From assembly GCA_048268845.1 (NCBI GenBank), contig JBLWUQ010000001.1:62001-126000 (forward strand): a stretch of DNA of 64,000 bases, read 5' to 3'. The number at the start of each line of letters is the position of its first letter. Position 1 is the first letter of the stretch. The notes under the pieces are model-generated. The model ran no database searches, was not told the origin of the DNA, and saw only the letters and a list, made by a program, of their open reading frames with translations. The position numbers were made by a program, and so were the translations under genes. Source of the stretch: Muriiphilus sp048268845 (lineage in GTDB: Bacteria > Pseudomonadota > Alphaproteobacteria > Rhodobacterales > Rhodobacteraceae). Positions 26,401 through 34,770 of the stretch are shown here, piece after piece.

Positions 26401-27980
26401 AGCGGCCGGTAGCGCGTCGAGAGCACCGCGCTTGGTGCGTCATCGCCCATCGAGCCTATGGCTTCCTTGCCATCTTCGGCCATCGGCGCCAGCACCTGCT
26501 CCAGATCCTCGAGCGTGTAGCCCGCCGCGATCTGACGCCGGCGCAGGTCGTCGCCAGTAAACAGCGCCTTTTCCTCGACCTTCGCCAGATCTTCCTCGAT
26601 GTCGTTGATCCTGCCGACCCATTCGCCGAACGGCTGGCTTGCGGCGAGCTTGTCCTTGATTTCGGTGTCGTGGAACAACAGACCCTCCTGCATGTCCACC
26701 GCCAGGATCTGGCCGGGGCCAAGCGCGCCCTTCTCGACCACGTTGGCCTCGTCGGTCGGCACCATGCCGGCCTCGGACCCCGCGATCACCAGACCGTCGC
26801 CGGTGACGACATAGCGCATCGGGCGCAACCCGTTGCGGTCAAGCCCGGCGCAGACCCAGCGCCCGTCGGTCATCGCCAGCGCCGCCGGGCCGTCCCACGG
26901 CTCCATCGTCGCGTTGGCATAGCTGTACATGTCGATCCAGGCCTTCGGCAGTTCGCGCGCCTGTTTCGACCATGCCTCGGGCACCAACATGGTCTTTGCC
27001 ATCGGCGCCGAGCGGCCGGCGCGAACCAGCACCTCGAACACCGCGTCAAGCGCCGCCGAATCCGAAGATCCCTGCTGAACGATCGGCTTGATGTCGTCGG
27101 CAAGATCGCCGAAGGCCGCGCTGGCCATGCGGATCTCGTGCGATTTCAGCCAGTTGAGGTTGCCCTTGAGCGTGTTGATCTCGCCGTTATGGGCCAGCAT
27201 CCGGAACGGCTGCGCCAGCCACCATTGCGGGAAGGTGTTGGTGGAATAGCGCTGGTGATAGATCGCAAAGGCGCTCTCGAACCGCGCGTCCTTGAGGTCG
27301 GGATAGAAATCCGCGACCTGCTCGGCCAGCATCATGCCCTTGTAGATGATCGACCGGCACGACAGCGACGCAAGGTAAAGGTCACGCACCCCGGCGGCGA
27401 AGGCGGATTTCTCGATCCGGCGGCGGATCACGTAAAGCTCGCGCTCGAAGGTTTCCTCGTCCACGCCCTTGGCGTTCGAAATCAGGATCTGCTCGATCTC
27501 GGGCCTTGTGGCGTTGGCTTTTTCGCCAAGGCACGAGATATCCACCGGCACATGCCGCCAGCCATAGATGTCGTAGCCCATGCGCAGCACTTCGGTCTCG
27601 ACGATGGTGCGGCAGGTTTCCTGCGCTCCGAAATCGGTTCGCGGCAGGAACACCTGCCCGACCGCGATCATCTGATCCTCGCGCGGCTCATGTCCGGTGC
27701 GGCGGATCTGGTCGTGAAAGAAGGGCACCGGGATCTGGACGTGGATGCCGGCGCCATCGCCGGTCTTTCCGTCCGCATCCACCGCGCCCCGGTGCCACAC
27801 CGCCTTGAGCGCGTCGATGCCGTTCTCGACCACCTTGCGGCTGGGCTTGCCGTCGATCGACACCACCAGCCCGACCCCGCAGGAGGCATGTTCGAACTCG
27901 TCCCGATACATGCCGTTTTCCGCCAGCCAGGCGCGGCGGGCGGCTTCCTCGGCCATCCAGTTGTCATCAAATCCGGTCAT
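23439..27980 (-). CDS. gltB: Glutamate synthase (NADPH), large subunit
   Basis: A 1513-residue enzyme that, with GltD, makes two glutamates from glutamine and 2-oxoglutarate. The class II glutamine amidotransferase domain has its catalytic cysteine at C34 (HASCGVGLV); the 33 residues before it are a propeptide that is normally removed. A central domain, the FMN-binding synthase domain (about 820-1200, SGHNGGTGASPATSIKFAGLP), the [3Fe-4S] cluster motif CIMVRQCQSNTCPVGVC and the C-terminal GXGXG beta-helix follow. Full length. The ATG at 27980 overlaps the secreted-protein gene ahead of it by 14 bases, implying translational coupling within the glt operon. Confidence 0.97.
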   Translation of the reverse strand: MTGFDDNWMAEEAARRAWLAENGMYRDEFEHASCGVGLVVSIDGKPSRKVVENGIDALKAVWHRGAVDADGKTGDGAGIHVQIPVPFFHDQIRRTGHEPREDQMIAVGQVFLPRTDFGAQETCRTIVETEVLRMGYDIYGWRHVPVDISCLGEKANATRPEIEQILISNAKGVDEETFERELYVIRRRIEKSAFAAGVRDLYLASLSCRSIIYKGMMLAEQVADFYPDLKDARFESAFAIYHQRYSTNTFPQWWLAQPFRMLAHNGEINTLKGNLNWLKSHEIRMASAAFGDLADDIKPIVQQGSSDSAALDAVFEVLVRAGRSAPMAKTMLVPEAWSKQARELPKAWIDMYSYANATMEPWDGPAALAMTDGRWVCAGLDRNGLRPMRYVVTGDGLVIAGSEAGMVPTDEANVVEKGALGPGQILAVDMQEGLLFHDTEIKDKLAASQPFGEWVGRINDIEEDLAKVEEKALFTGDDLRRRQIAAGYTLEDLEQVLAPMAEDGKEAIGSMGDDAPSAVLSTRYRPLSHFFRQNFSQVTNPPIDSLREYRVMSLKTRFGNLKNVLDDTGSQTDILVLDSPFVANAQFDELTRQFNAAMVEIDCTFAADGGPHALADALVRIRADAEEAVRSGAGHIVLSDMKQGPDRVPMPMILATSAVHSWLTRKGLRTFTSLNVRSAECVDPHYFAVLIASGATVVNAYLAEDSIAERVERGLLDMTLTQAMRNYREAVDQGLLKIMSKMGISVISSYRGGLNFEAVGLSRSMVNEYFPGMTSRISGIGIAGIQRKLEEIHASGWRPTGPNILPIGGFYKARKGGETHAWEATTMHLLQSACDRASYETWKLYTAKMRANPPIHLRDMLDIKPLGAPVPIEQVESITAIRKRFVTPGMSLGALSPEAHMTLNIAMNRIGAKSDSGEGGEDPAHFLPMPNGDNPSAKIKQVASGRFGVTAEYLNHCEELEIKVAQGAKPGEGGQLPGMKVTDLIARLRHSTKGVTLISPPPHHDIYSIEDLAQLIYDLKQINPRAKVTVKLVASSGVGTIAAGVAKAKADVILISGHNGGTGASPATSIKFAGLPWEMGLTEAHQVLSMNHLRERVTLRTDGGLRTGRDIVMAAMMGAEEFGVGTAALIAMGCIMVRQCQSNTCPVGVCTQDEDLRARFTGSADKVVNLITFYATEVREILAEIGARSLDEVIGRADLLSQVSRGSPHLDDLDLNPLLVTVGGAENVVYDRDRPRNEVIDTLDAEIVKDAARFLKDGEKMQLQYAVRNTDRTIGTRISSHIVQNFGMRNSLQPDHLTVKLTGSAGQSLGAFAAPGLKLEVSGDANDYVGKGLSGGTIVVRPPMASPLVASENTIIGNTVLYGATDGYLFAAGRAGERFAVRNSGARVVIEGCGSNGCEYMTGGIAVILGSIGPNFGAGMTGGMAYLHDPDGVADDFLNTETLVAVPVAMAHWEAELRGLIQRHADETGSVKASQILQDWEIERANFVQICPKEMLAHIPVPLREDAAAISAE

Positions 27981-28716
27981 CTGTCGTCTCCTCTTGCCGC
28001 AGCATCGGGGCGGTTGGGATGAAGCCCGCATCCTGTGGATTGCAGTCATAGAGCGGCACCGTCGCGCCAAAGCCCGGCTCGCCGGGGCGGATGATATCGA
28101 CCGGGGTGCCGTCGTAATCCGCCGCCACGCCGTCAACGCCGGTCACGGTTTCGCGGCCCAGAAAGAACAGCCTGAGATCGCGTGACAGGTATTGGATGCC
28201 CCGGCTGTGGTATTCGACAATGCCTTCCTCGGTCAGGATCTGAAGCTCGGTCGCCACCGTTTCGAGGTCGTAGCCGTCGATCGTCACCTTCGTTCCGGTC
28301 AACTGGTCGGCCCCCACCATCCGCACGTCGCGCGCTCCCTGCGGCTCGGACCGGCGCATGATGAAATCATAGGTGTCGATCCCGGTTTCCATCAGCGCAT
28401 CGAGGTCGATCGGATCGGTCGCGGGCGGCACCAGTTCCTCGCGCGAGGCGTCCCACACATAGACCGCGTCGAGCCATTGGTAGGCTGGCGAATAGCTGAC
28501 CACCGATTGCAGCCCGTCATCCGAAAAATTCGCCTCCCAGATCGGAGTGTCGGCCTCAGCGCCGCAGCGCCAGAGCAGCGACACCGAACATTCCCGCGAC
28601 TGAACCGTGAGGAACGCGTCGCAGCCCTTGGGCGGCGCAAAACTCGCGGCCATGGCGGGCGATGCAAGCGCCAGCGCGGCGAGGGCGGCGGAGACATGGG
28701 CAGATGGCAGTTTCAT
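27967..28716 (-). CDS. Secreted protein of unknown function encoded between gltD and gltB
   Basis: A 249-residue exported protein with a clear Sec signal peptide (MKLPSAHVSAALAALALASP, then AMA), and a mature part with four or more cysteines (GCDAFLT, RECSVSLLWRCG, and LYDCNP near the C-terminus), suggesting disulfides in the periplasm. No named domain is recognised. It starts 97 bases after gltD and runs 14 bases into gltB, so it is inside the glutamate synthase operon. A periplasmic protein has no obvious role in a cytosolic enzyme complex. An open frame extends upstream but the methionine at 28716 begins an ideal signal peptide. Confidence 0.82.
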   Translation of the reverse strand: MKLPSAHVSAALAALALASPAMAASFAPPKGCDAFLTVQSRECSVSLLWRCGAEADTPIWEANFSDDGLQSVVSYSPAYQWLDAVYVWDASREELVPPATDPIDLDALMETGIDTYDFIMRRSEPQGARDVRMVGADQLTGTKVTIDGYDLETVATELQILTEEGIVEYHSRGIQYLSRDLRLFFLGRETVTGVDGVAADYDGTPVDIIRPGEPGFGATVPLYDCNPQDAGFIPTAPMLRQEETTDDRI

Positions 28717-28813
28717 GGTTTTGTTACCTCTGTCGCGTTCAAGGTCATGAACACTGACCCATTGGCCGCAGTTTTGACGACCATGCAGGTTGACGGTCCT
28801 TGCTTCACGGACG

Positions 28814-30247
28814 TCACTCTGCCGCCACCTGTGCCTGTGCGTTGAAGCCTTCGAGAATGGCTGCCGCCGCATCGCGCCCGTCCTTGATCGCCCAGACCAC
28901 AAGGCTCGCGCCGCGCACGATGTCGCCCACGGCGAAGACGTCGGAAAGCTCGGTCGCACCGGTGTTGAAATCGGCCTTGATGGTGCCCCAACGCGTAACC
29001 GGCAAGGCCGCTTCGTCCCAGAGCGCCGGCAGGTTCTCCGGCTCGAAGCCCAGCGCCTTGATCACCAGATCGGCCGGTTCGACATACTCCGCGCCCTCGA
29101 TCGGCTCGGGGCTCTGGCGGCCGGTCACGTCGGGCGCGCCAAGCCGCATCTTTTGCACCACGACACCCGAGACCGGATCGCCGCCGAACCCCTTGGGCGC
29201 GGCCATCCAGACGAACTCGACGCCCTCTTCCTCGGCGTTCGCAACCTCGCGCTGCGAGCCGGGCATGTTGGCCCGGTCGCGGCGATAGAGGCACTTCACG
29301 CTGGTCGCGCCCTGCCGGATTGCGGTGCGCACGCAGTCCATCGCCGTGTCGCCGCCGCCGATCACCACGACTTTCTTGCCCAGCGCGTTCAGCGTGCCGT
29401 TCGCGAAATCCTCGACCTCGTCACCAAACCCGATCCGGTTCGAGGCGGTCAGATAGTCGAGCGCACGAACGATGCCGCCCGCGCCCGCCCCCGGCCCGGT
29501 CAACTCGCGCGACTTGTAGACGCCGTTGGCCAGCAACACCGCATCATGCTGGCCGCGGATGGCCTGAAAGCTGAGGTCGACGCCGACGTTGCAATTCAAC
29601 ACGAACTCGACCCCGGCGCGCTCCAGTTGTGCGACCCGGCGCATCACCACGTCCTTTTCCAGCTTGAAGCTCGGGATGCCGTAGGTCATCAGCCCGCCCG
29701 CCCGGTCGTGGCGGTCATAAACCGTCACCTGCACCCCGGCGCGGCGCAACACGTCAGCGGCGGCCAGACCGGCCGGCCCCGCGCCGATGATCCCGACGCT
29801 TTCGCCCCGGTCGGCCAGCGGCGTGATTTCCTGAACCCAGCCGCGCTCCCACGCCGTATCGGTGATGTATTTCTCGACCGCGCCGATCGTCACGGTGCCA
29901 TGCCCCGCCGTTTCGATCACGCAATTGCCTTCGCAAAGCCGGTCCTGAGGGCAGATCCGGCCGCAGATCTCGGGAAAGGTATTGGTGGCCTGGGCAAGCT
30001 CATAGGCTTCCTTCAGCCGCCCCATCGCCGTCATGCGCAACCAGTCGGGGATGTTGTTGTGCAGCGGGCAATGCGTCTGGCAATAGGGCACGCCGCACTG
30101 GCTGCACCGGCTGGCCTGTTCGGCGGCCTTCGCCTCGGCAAACTCGGCGTAGATCTCATCGAAATCGTGATTGCGCAGATCGGCATCACGCTTCTCGGGC
30201 ATGTCGCGCCCGATGGTCACGAATTTCAGCATCGGCTGCCTTGCCAT
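28814..30247 (-). CDS. gltD: Glutamate synthase (NADPH), small subunit
   Basis: A 477-residue flavoprotein that passes electrons from NADPH through FAD and two [4Fe-4S] clusters to GltB. The N-terminal cysteine clusters CSQCGVPYCQTHCPLHN and CPQDRLCEGNC, the FAD motif GAGPAGLAAADVLRR (about residue 155) and the NADPH motif GGGDTAMDCVRTA (about residue 295) are all present. Length is typical. It is the first gene of the gltD-(secreted protein)-gltB operon; the AT-rich stretch from about 30290 to 30400 is the likely promoter region, shared with divergent uppP. Confidence 0.96.
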   Translation of the reverse strand: MARQPMLKFVTIGRDMPEKRDADLRNHDFDEIYAEFAEAKAAEQASRCSQCGVPYCQTHCPLHNNIPDWLRMTAMGRLKEAYELAQATNTFPEICGRICPQDRLCEGNCVIETAGHGTVTIGAVEKYITDTAWERGWVQEITPLADRGESVGIIGAGPAGLAAADVLRRAGVQVTVYDRHDRAGGLMTYGIPSFKLEKDVVMRRVAQLERAGVEFVLNCNVGVDLSFQAIRGQHDAVLLANGVYKSRELTGPGAGAGGIVRALDYLTASNRIGFGDEVEDFANGTLNALGKKVVVIGGGDTAMDCVRTAIRQGATSVKCLYRRDRANMPGSQREVANAEEEGVEFVWMAAPKGFGGDPVSGVVVQKMRLGAPDVTGRQSPEPIEGAEYVEPADLVIKALGFEPENLPALWDEAALPVTRWGTIKADFNTGATELSDVFAVGDIVRGASLVVWAIKDGRDAAAAILEGFNAQAQVAAE

Positions 30248-30455
30248 GGAGTCCTCCGTCGGTTCGGCGCGTTTCTAGCAGGATTCAATCAAAATAACAG
30301 TCATCAAGGCTGACCTTTTTGCAGAGAAAATTTTCTGCCTCAACAAAAAAATGCATTGCCATGGTATTTTTATGGAATACAAGCTGACCTAATTTTACGC
30401 TTCCCATCGGATTTCCGAAGGTTAGCTTTGGGCAACTTTCAGCGGAGCACCCGGC

Positions 30456-31259
30456 ATGTCACTCTGGCACCTGTTCATCGTCGCGGTCATCCAGGGGATT
30501 ACCGAGTTCCTGCCGGTGTCGTCTTCGGGCCACCTGATCCTGTTGCCGAATCTCACCGGGCTTGCCGATCAGGGACAGGTGATCGACGTTGCGGTGCATG
30601 TCGGAACCTTGGGCGCGGTGATCGTCTATTTCTGGCGCGATGTCGTCGAGGGGCTGGCCGGAGTGCCGCGCCTGCTGTCCGGGCGGATCGACACGCCGGG
30701 ATCACGGCTGGCGTTCCTGCTGACCATCGCGACGATCCCCGTGGTTATCGCCGGGCTGATCCTGAAACTCACCGGATATGACGAGGTCATGCGCTCGACC
30801 GCGGTGATCGGCTGGACGATGCTGCTCTTCGGGCTGGTGCTCTACTGGACCGATCAGAAGGGAGCGACCGAAAAGACCGCGCCGGAGTGGTCCCTGCGTG
30901 ACGCCATCATCATGGGGCTCTGGCAGGCCATCGCGCTGATTCCTGGCGTGTCACGCTCGGGTGCGACGATCTCGGGCGCGCGCGCGCTGGGCTACACCCG
31001 CGAGGACGGCGCGAAACTGGCGATGCTGATGTCGATCCCGACGATCCTGGCCTCGGGCCTGTTTCTGGGGGCCGAAGTCGTCGCCAGCGCCGACACCCAA
31101 GCCGCGCGCGACGGCGGCATCGCCGCCGGCTTTGCCTTCCTCTCGGCGCTGGTCGCGCTCAGCCTGATGATGCGGCTGCTGAAATCGGTCAGCTTCACGC
31201 CCTACGTGATCTACCGCGTGATCCTCGGCGTGGCGTTGCTGGTGATCGCGTATAGCTAG
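30456..31259 (+). CDS. uppP: Undecaprenyl-diphosphatase
   Basis: A 267-residue polytopic membrane enzyme that dephosphorylates undecaprenyl diphosphate to recycle the lipid carrier of cell-wall synthesis and confers bacitracin resistance. The two signatures are clear: ITEFLPVSSSGHLILLP near the N-terminus and GVSRSGATISGARALG near residue 170, both with catalytic residues intact. About eight hydrophobic segments. A GGAG lies upstream of the ATG at 30456. The stop overlaps the convergent NDUFA9-like gene by 4 bases. Confidence 0.96.
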   Translation: MSLWHLFIVAVIQGITEFLPVSSSGHLILLPNLTGLADQGQVIDVAVHVGTLGAVIVYFWRDVVEGLAGVPRLLSGRIDTPGSRLAFLLTIATIPVVIAGLILKLTGYDEVMRSTAVIGWTMLLFGLVLYWTDQKGATEKTAPEWSLRDAIIMGLWQAIALIPGVSRSGATISGARALGYTREDGAKLAMLMSIPTILASGLFLGAEVVASADTQAARDGGIAAGFAFLSALVALSLMMRLLKSVSFTPYVIYRVILGVALLVIAYS

Positions 31260-32236
31260 GCGCGCAGGTTTTTTGCCGACGCCTTGATCGCGGCATATTG
31301 CCCGGACTTGCGGAACGGCCAGAGATAGTCGGGCAGCACCGCCTCCATGGTGGTCGGCTCGATCCCGAGATCTGCAAACCCCTTGGCTCCCTCCGACACC
31401 ACGTTGTCATGCGCCAGATTTCGCACCTGATCGCGGGTCAGTGGCGCGCGGATCAAACCGCCCGAAAGCGTCTGCCACAGGTCGAACCAGAAGGCGAGGA
31501 ACCGCGCCAGCCAGAACGGGATGTTCACCACCGCCCGGCGCCGTTCGATCACGTCCAGCATCCTGTGCATGAGCGCGCGGAATGTCGCGACCTCGGGCCC
31601 ACCAAGCTCATAGACTCCCGGCAAGGCCGCGCCGGTCACGCCAGCCTCCGCCGCCGCCGCCACGTCGTCGACATAGACCGGCTGAAACCGCGTCGACGCC
31701 CCCACGACGGGCAGGATCGGGCCAAACCGGGTCATCCCGGCGAAGCGGTTGAAGAACGCGTCCTCCGCCCCGAACACCACCGAGGGCCGCAGGATCACGG
31801 CGCCGGGGAAATGCGCGAGCACCCCCTCCTCGCCCAGCGCCTTGGACTGGGCATAGAGGCTGTCCGCCTCCTTGTCCGCCCCGACCGCCGAGATATGGAC
31901 AAGCCGCGCCACGCCCTCGGCCGCCGCCAGACGCGCGACCCGCGCGGCGCCCTCGTGCTGCACCGCGTCGAAGTTGTTCTTGCCGCCCTTGTCAAAGGTG
32001 CCGACACAGTTCACCACCGCATCCGCCCCCCGCATCGCCAGCGCGACCGAGGCATCGTCACGGATATTGCACAGCACTGGATCAACCTGACCGACGGTGC
32101 CGTAGGTCTTGACGAACAGCGCCTCGTTCGGCCGGCGCACAGCGACCCGAACCCGCCAGCCTGCCCTCGCCATCCGCCGCGCAACATACCGCCCGACAAA
32201 GCCCGAACCGCCATAGATCGTGACCAGTTTCGACAT
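31256..32236 (-). CDS. NAD(P)-binding protein, complex I NDUFA9-like family
   Basis: A 326-residue atypical SDR. The Rossmann motif YGGSGFVGRYVARRM lies at the N-terminus, with HISAVGADKEADSLYAQSK giving the YxxxK-like region and FGAEDAFFNRFAGM a family block. Relatives include the mitochondrial complex I accessory subunit NDUFA9 and its alphaproteobacterial homologue, which stabilises complex I with bound NADPH. The start at 32236 (MSKLVTIYGG) is preferred to an ATG two codons earlier. The gene is convergent with uppP and lies upstream of a divergently oriented tRNA-Leu. Confidence 0.87.
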   Translation of the reverse strand: MSKLVTIYGGSGFVGRYVARRMARAGWRVRVAVRRPNEALFVKTYGTVGQVDPVLCNIRDDASVALAMRGADAVVNCVGTFDKGGKNNFDAVQHEGAARVARLAAAEGVARLVHISAVGADKEADSLYAQSKALGEEGVLAHFPGAVILRPSVVFGAEDAFFNRFAGMTRFGPILPVVGASTRFQPVYVDDVAAAAEAGVTGAALPGVYELGGPEVATFRALMHRMLDVIERRRAVVNIPFWLARFLAFWFDLWQTLSGGLIRAPLTRDQVRNLAHDNVVSEGAKGFADLGIEPTTMEAVLPDYLWPFRKSGQYAAIKASAKNLRA

Positions 32237-32331
32237 GCCCAACTCCTTGCCAGTGTCGCGCCCCTGAATAGCCGCGCGCCCCCATCAGGACAAGGGCGCA
32301 AACCGTCGCGCAGATTCCGCCGCAAAACCCG

Positions 32332-32360
32332 TTGACACCGCCAGCGGCCCCCATTACATC
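32332..32360 (+). promoter_or_regulatory. Sigma70-type promoter of tRNA-Leu
   Basis: A consensus -35 TTGACA (32332-32337) and a -10-like TACATC (32355-32360) with 17 bases between them end 17 bases before the first base of the tRNA gene. Confidence 0.65.
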
Positions 32361-32377
32361 GCGGCTTCACGACACCT

Positions 32378-32464
32378 GCCCAGGTGGCGGAATTGGTAGA
32401 CGCGCTGGTTTCAGGTACCAGTGATCGAAAGGTCGTGGAGGTTCGAGTCCTCTCCTGGGCACCA
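32378..32464 (+). tRNA. tRNA-Leu(CAG)
   Basis: An 87-base tRNA with a 7-bp acceptor stem GCCCAGG/CCTGGGC, D-arm GCGGAATTGGTAGACGC, anticodon stem CTGGT/ACCAG with loop TTCAGGT (anticodon CAG at 32412-32414), a long variable arm typical of leucine tRNAs, the T-loop GTTCGAGTC and an encoded CCA end. It reads CUG codons, the dominant leucine codon in this high-GC genome. The 3' end of this gene borders the accessory region to the right. Confidence 0.97.
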
Positions 32465-32764
32465 AATTCCCCGTATTAAGCATAAGAAACATAACGCAAA
32501 CAGTGCTTTGGCTTTGCGATCGGGACCGCTTTCGTCAAATTCGAGCTCTGAAGCGTCAGGTCCTGGTAACCCTTTGCGGTTGCGCAGGGGCAGCCACGTT
32601 CCAGTCCGACACCGTTCCAGCCTGACGACCGCCATGCGGGCAAAGCGGACCTTGATCCTGGATGGGCCAACGCCCGCTTTGGCGGAACGGGCATAAAGCC
32701 AACCTCATTTCTAGAGTTCATCAAACGGTGGTTTGATGAAGGTCTCGTTTCGGCTGAAATCCCT
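32465..32764. other. Gene-free stretch between tRNA-Leu and the ABC permease
   Basis: Three hundred bases without a convincing gene. Short open frames on both strands have no ribosome sites or recognisable motifs. The only structure seen is the hairpin at 32717-32740. The composition is less GC-rich than the neighbours, and the text reads like decayed coding sequence, which fits an insertion boundary next to a tRNA. Confidence 0.5.
32717..32740. terminator. Perfect 10-bp hairpin downstream of the ABC permease
   Basis: TTCATCAAAC (32717-32726) and GTTTGATGAA (32731-32740) are exact complements with a four-base loop. It begins 24 bases after the stop codon of the permease gene (minus strand). 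No T-run follows, so it may be a Rho-dependent or mRNA-stabilising 3' hairpin rather than a classical terminator. Confidence 0.5.
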
Positions 32765-33820
32765 TCAGGCCTTTCGCCATAGCAGCCAGACGAAGAACAC
32801 GCCGCCAATCAAGCCGGTGACGATTCCGATGGGCATGTCTTCGGGGGCCATGACGGTCCGGGCGAGAATGTCGCACCACAAGAGGAACACCGCGCCGAAC
32901 AACGCCGATACGGGCAGGACGCGCGCGTAGCTGCCGCCAACGGCCATGCGGACGATGTGCGGGATCATCAGGCCAACGAAGCCAATCACGCCGGAGAACG
33001 CCACCATGACACCGGTAATCAGTGCGCCTGCGATGAACACCTCAAGGCGGAACCGGCCCACAGCGATGCCAAGGGTCGCGGCGGTTTCGTCGCCTACGGT
33101 CATGGCATCCAGATCATGGGCGCGCAGGCGGAACCATATGCCGCAGACCACCAGCACGCCGAGCGGGTAGAGCAGGTGCGACCACTGGGCGAGGCCAAGC
33201 CCGCCGAGCATCCAGAACACGACCGTATGTGTCGCGCGGGGATCACCGAGAAAGATCATCACGTTGGCGGCCGCCATGATGATGAACGACACCGCGACAC
33301 CTGCCAGAACCAGACGGTCTGCCGACGACGCCCGCGCCACCCTTGCCACACCCAGCACGAGAGCCATCGCCCCCAGCCCACCGACGAAGGCGAAGGCTGG
33401 CACCGTCGCACCCCCGAATATCAGTCCGGTATGCAGCAGCGCCACGATGGCACCGAACGCGCCACCGGACGAGATGCCCAGAAGGTGAGGGTCGGCCAGA
33501 GGGTTGCGGGTGACGGCCTGCAAGGTTGCCCCGACCATCGCGAGACCCGCCCCGACCATCGCCGCCAGAATCGCGCGCGGCAGTCGCAGTTCCCAGACGA
33601 TAGCCTCGCTGCCCGGCGACCAGTCGGGTGTGACGAGACCGGGAAGCAGGCGATCGGCGATGATGCCCCAGACCGTCCCTGTCGGCACCGCGACGGCGCC
33701 CACGCTAATCGCAGCCGACAGCGACACGACCAGCACCAGCGCCGACAAAGCCACGGCCAACGGAAAGGCGTGTTTGTGACGCGCAGACTTCGCCCGAAGC
33801 GCGATCGCCGCATCGCTCAC
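32765..33820 (-). CDS. FecCD/BtuC-family ABC transporter permease
   Basis: A 351-residue permease with about ten transmembrane helices of the BtuC/FecCD fold used for cobalamin, heme and siderophore uptake. Family blocks seen are LRLPRAILAAMVGAGLAMVGATLQ, NPLADPHLLGISSGGAFGA and GVIGFVGLMIPHIVR. It is the last gene of a four-gene operon read from a cobalamin riboswitch, so import of cobalamin or a corrinoid (or cobalt chelate) is the best guess, though iron-siderophore transport cannot be excluded by sequence alone. It overlaps the binding-protein gene by 4 bases. Confidence 0.9.
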   Translation of the reverse strand: MSDAAIALRAKSARHKHAFPLAVALSALVLVVSLSAAISVGAVAVPTGTVWGIIADRLLPGLVTPDWSPGSEAIVWELRLPRAILAAMVGAGLAMVGATLQAVTRNPLADPHLLGISSGGAFGAIVALLHTGLIFGGATVPAFAFVGGLGAMALVLGVARVARASSADRLVLAGVAVSFIIMAAANVMIFLGDPRATHTVVFWMLGGLGLAQWSHLLYPLGVLVVCGIWFRLRAHDLDAMTVGDETAATLGIAVGRFRLEVFIAGALITGVMVAFSGVIGFVGLMIPHIVRMAVGGSYARVLPVSALFGAVFLLWCDILARTVMAPEDMPIGIVTGLIGGVFFVWLLWRKA

Positions 33821-34767
33821 TGGTCGATGCCTGATGCGGCAAAGGCGGCGGCGAGGGTGCGGATGGCCTCGATGTTGCGCGGCCCCGGTGTTGCCGCGAT
33901 ATATTCGAGGGTGACGAAATTGTCGTTGCGCACCGCCGCCATGTCCGCGAAGGCAGGGTTGGTCATCATGAACTCCCGCTTCTGCCCGGCCGACACTTCG
34001 CCGTAGTTGACGATCACAATCACCTCCGGGTCGCGGGCGATGACCTCCTCCCAGCCAACCGTCGCCCAGCTTTTCTCGAACGTTTCCATGATGTTGATTC
34101 CACCAGACGCTTCGATCAGCGCAGTGGGCATGGCGTATCTTCCGGCGGTGACCGGCGCATCCTCCCCACTGTCATACACGAACACCCGCGGCCCTTCGCC
34201 GGGTGTGACATCGGCAGTGATCTCGGCCACTTCGGCGCGCCAGCCGTCGACCAGCGCCTCTGCCCGGTCGGACACGCCGAAGATGATCCCCAGGTTCAGG
34301 ATGTCGCTATACATGTCCTCGAGGCTTGCCTTGGGTTTTTCCATGATATGCGTGCAGCTCTCGGTCAGTTCGTAGACCGCGATCCCGAACGGGGCGAGCG
34401 TCTCTGGCGTCACCTCGCCGCCGACGCGCATCCCGTAGTTCCAACCGGCAAAGTAGAAATCGGCATCGGCGCCGATCAAGACCTCGCGGCTCGGGTATTT
34501 CTCGGCAAGCTCGGGCAGCTCGGCGACGCCCTCGCGCATGGTTTCATTGAGCTTGCTCCAACCGCTGATACCGGTGAACCCGACCATGTGATCGGTCAGA
34601 CCGAGGACAAGCATCATCTCGGTCAGGTTGACGTCATTGGATACGGCCCGTTGCGGGGCGGCATCGAAAGTGACCTCGCGGTCACAGCTTTGGACGGTGA
34701 CGGGGTAGTCTTGCGCCGTCGCGTGGGTGGCGAACAGGACGAGGGGAAGTGCAAGTAGACGGGGCAT
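33817..34767 (-). CDS. ABC transporter periplasmic binding protein (BtuF/FepB type)
   Basis: A 316-residue class III solute-binding protein with a Sec signal peptide (MPRLLALPLVLFATHATAQ) and no lipobox. The mature N-terminus VTVQSCDREVTFDAAPQRAV and the DVNLTEMMLVLGLTDHMVGF stretch are typical of metal-chelate binders. An unusual feature is several tryptophans and tyrosines in the predicted cleft (GWSKLN, FAGWNYGMRVGG). Relatives are sometimes annotated as F420-0 or iron transport; the riboswitch points to a corrinoid instead. It is three bases downstream of the ATPase gene and overlaps the permease by 4. Confidence 0.88.
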   Translation of the reverse strand: MPRLLALPLVLFATHATAQDYPVTVQSCDREVTFDAAPQRAVSNDVNLTEMMLVLGLTDHMVGFTGISGWSKLNETMREGVAELPELAEKYPSREVLIGADADFYFAGWNYGMRVGGEVTPETLAPFGIAVYELTESCTHIMEKPKASLEDMYSDILNLGIIFGVSDRAEALVDGWRAEVAEITADVTPGEGPRVFVYDSGEDAPVTAGRYAMPTALIEASGGINIMETFEKSWATVGWEEVIARDPEVIVIVNYGEVSAGQKREFMMTNPAFADMAAVRNDNFVTLEYIAATPGPRNIEAIRTLAAAFAASGIDQ

Positions 34768-34770
34768 GGA

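Noticed and set aside
24189..28022. Two long plus-strand open frames (603 and 673 codons) opposite gltB
   Set aside because: Same artefact: the minus strand encodes an intact 1513-residue glutamate synthase with all motifs.
32476..32808. 110-codon minus-strand frame after tRNA-Leu
   Set aside because: Overlaps the end of the ABC permease in another frame, has no ribosome site and no family resemblance.
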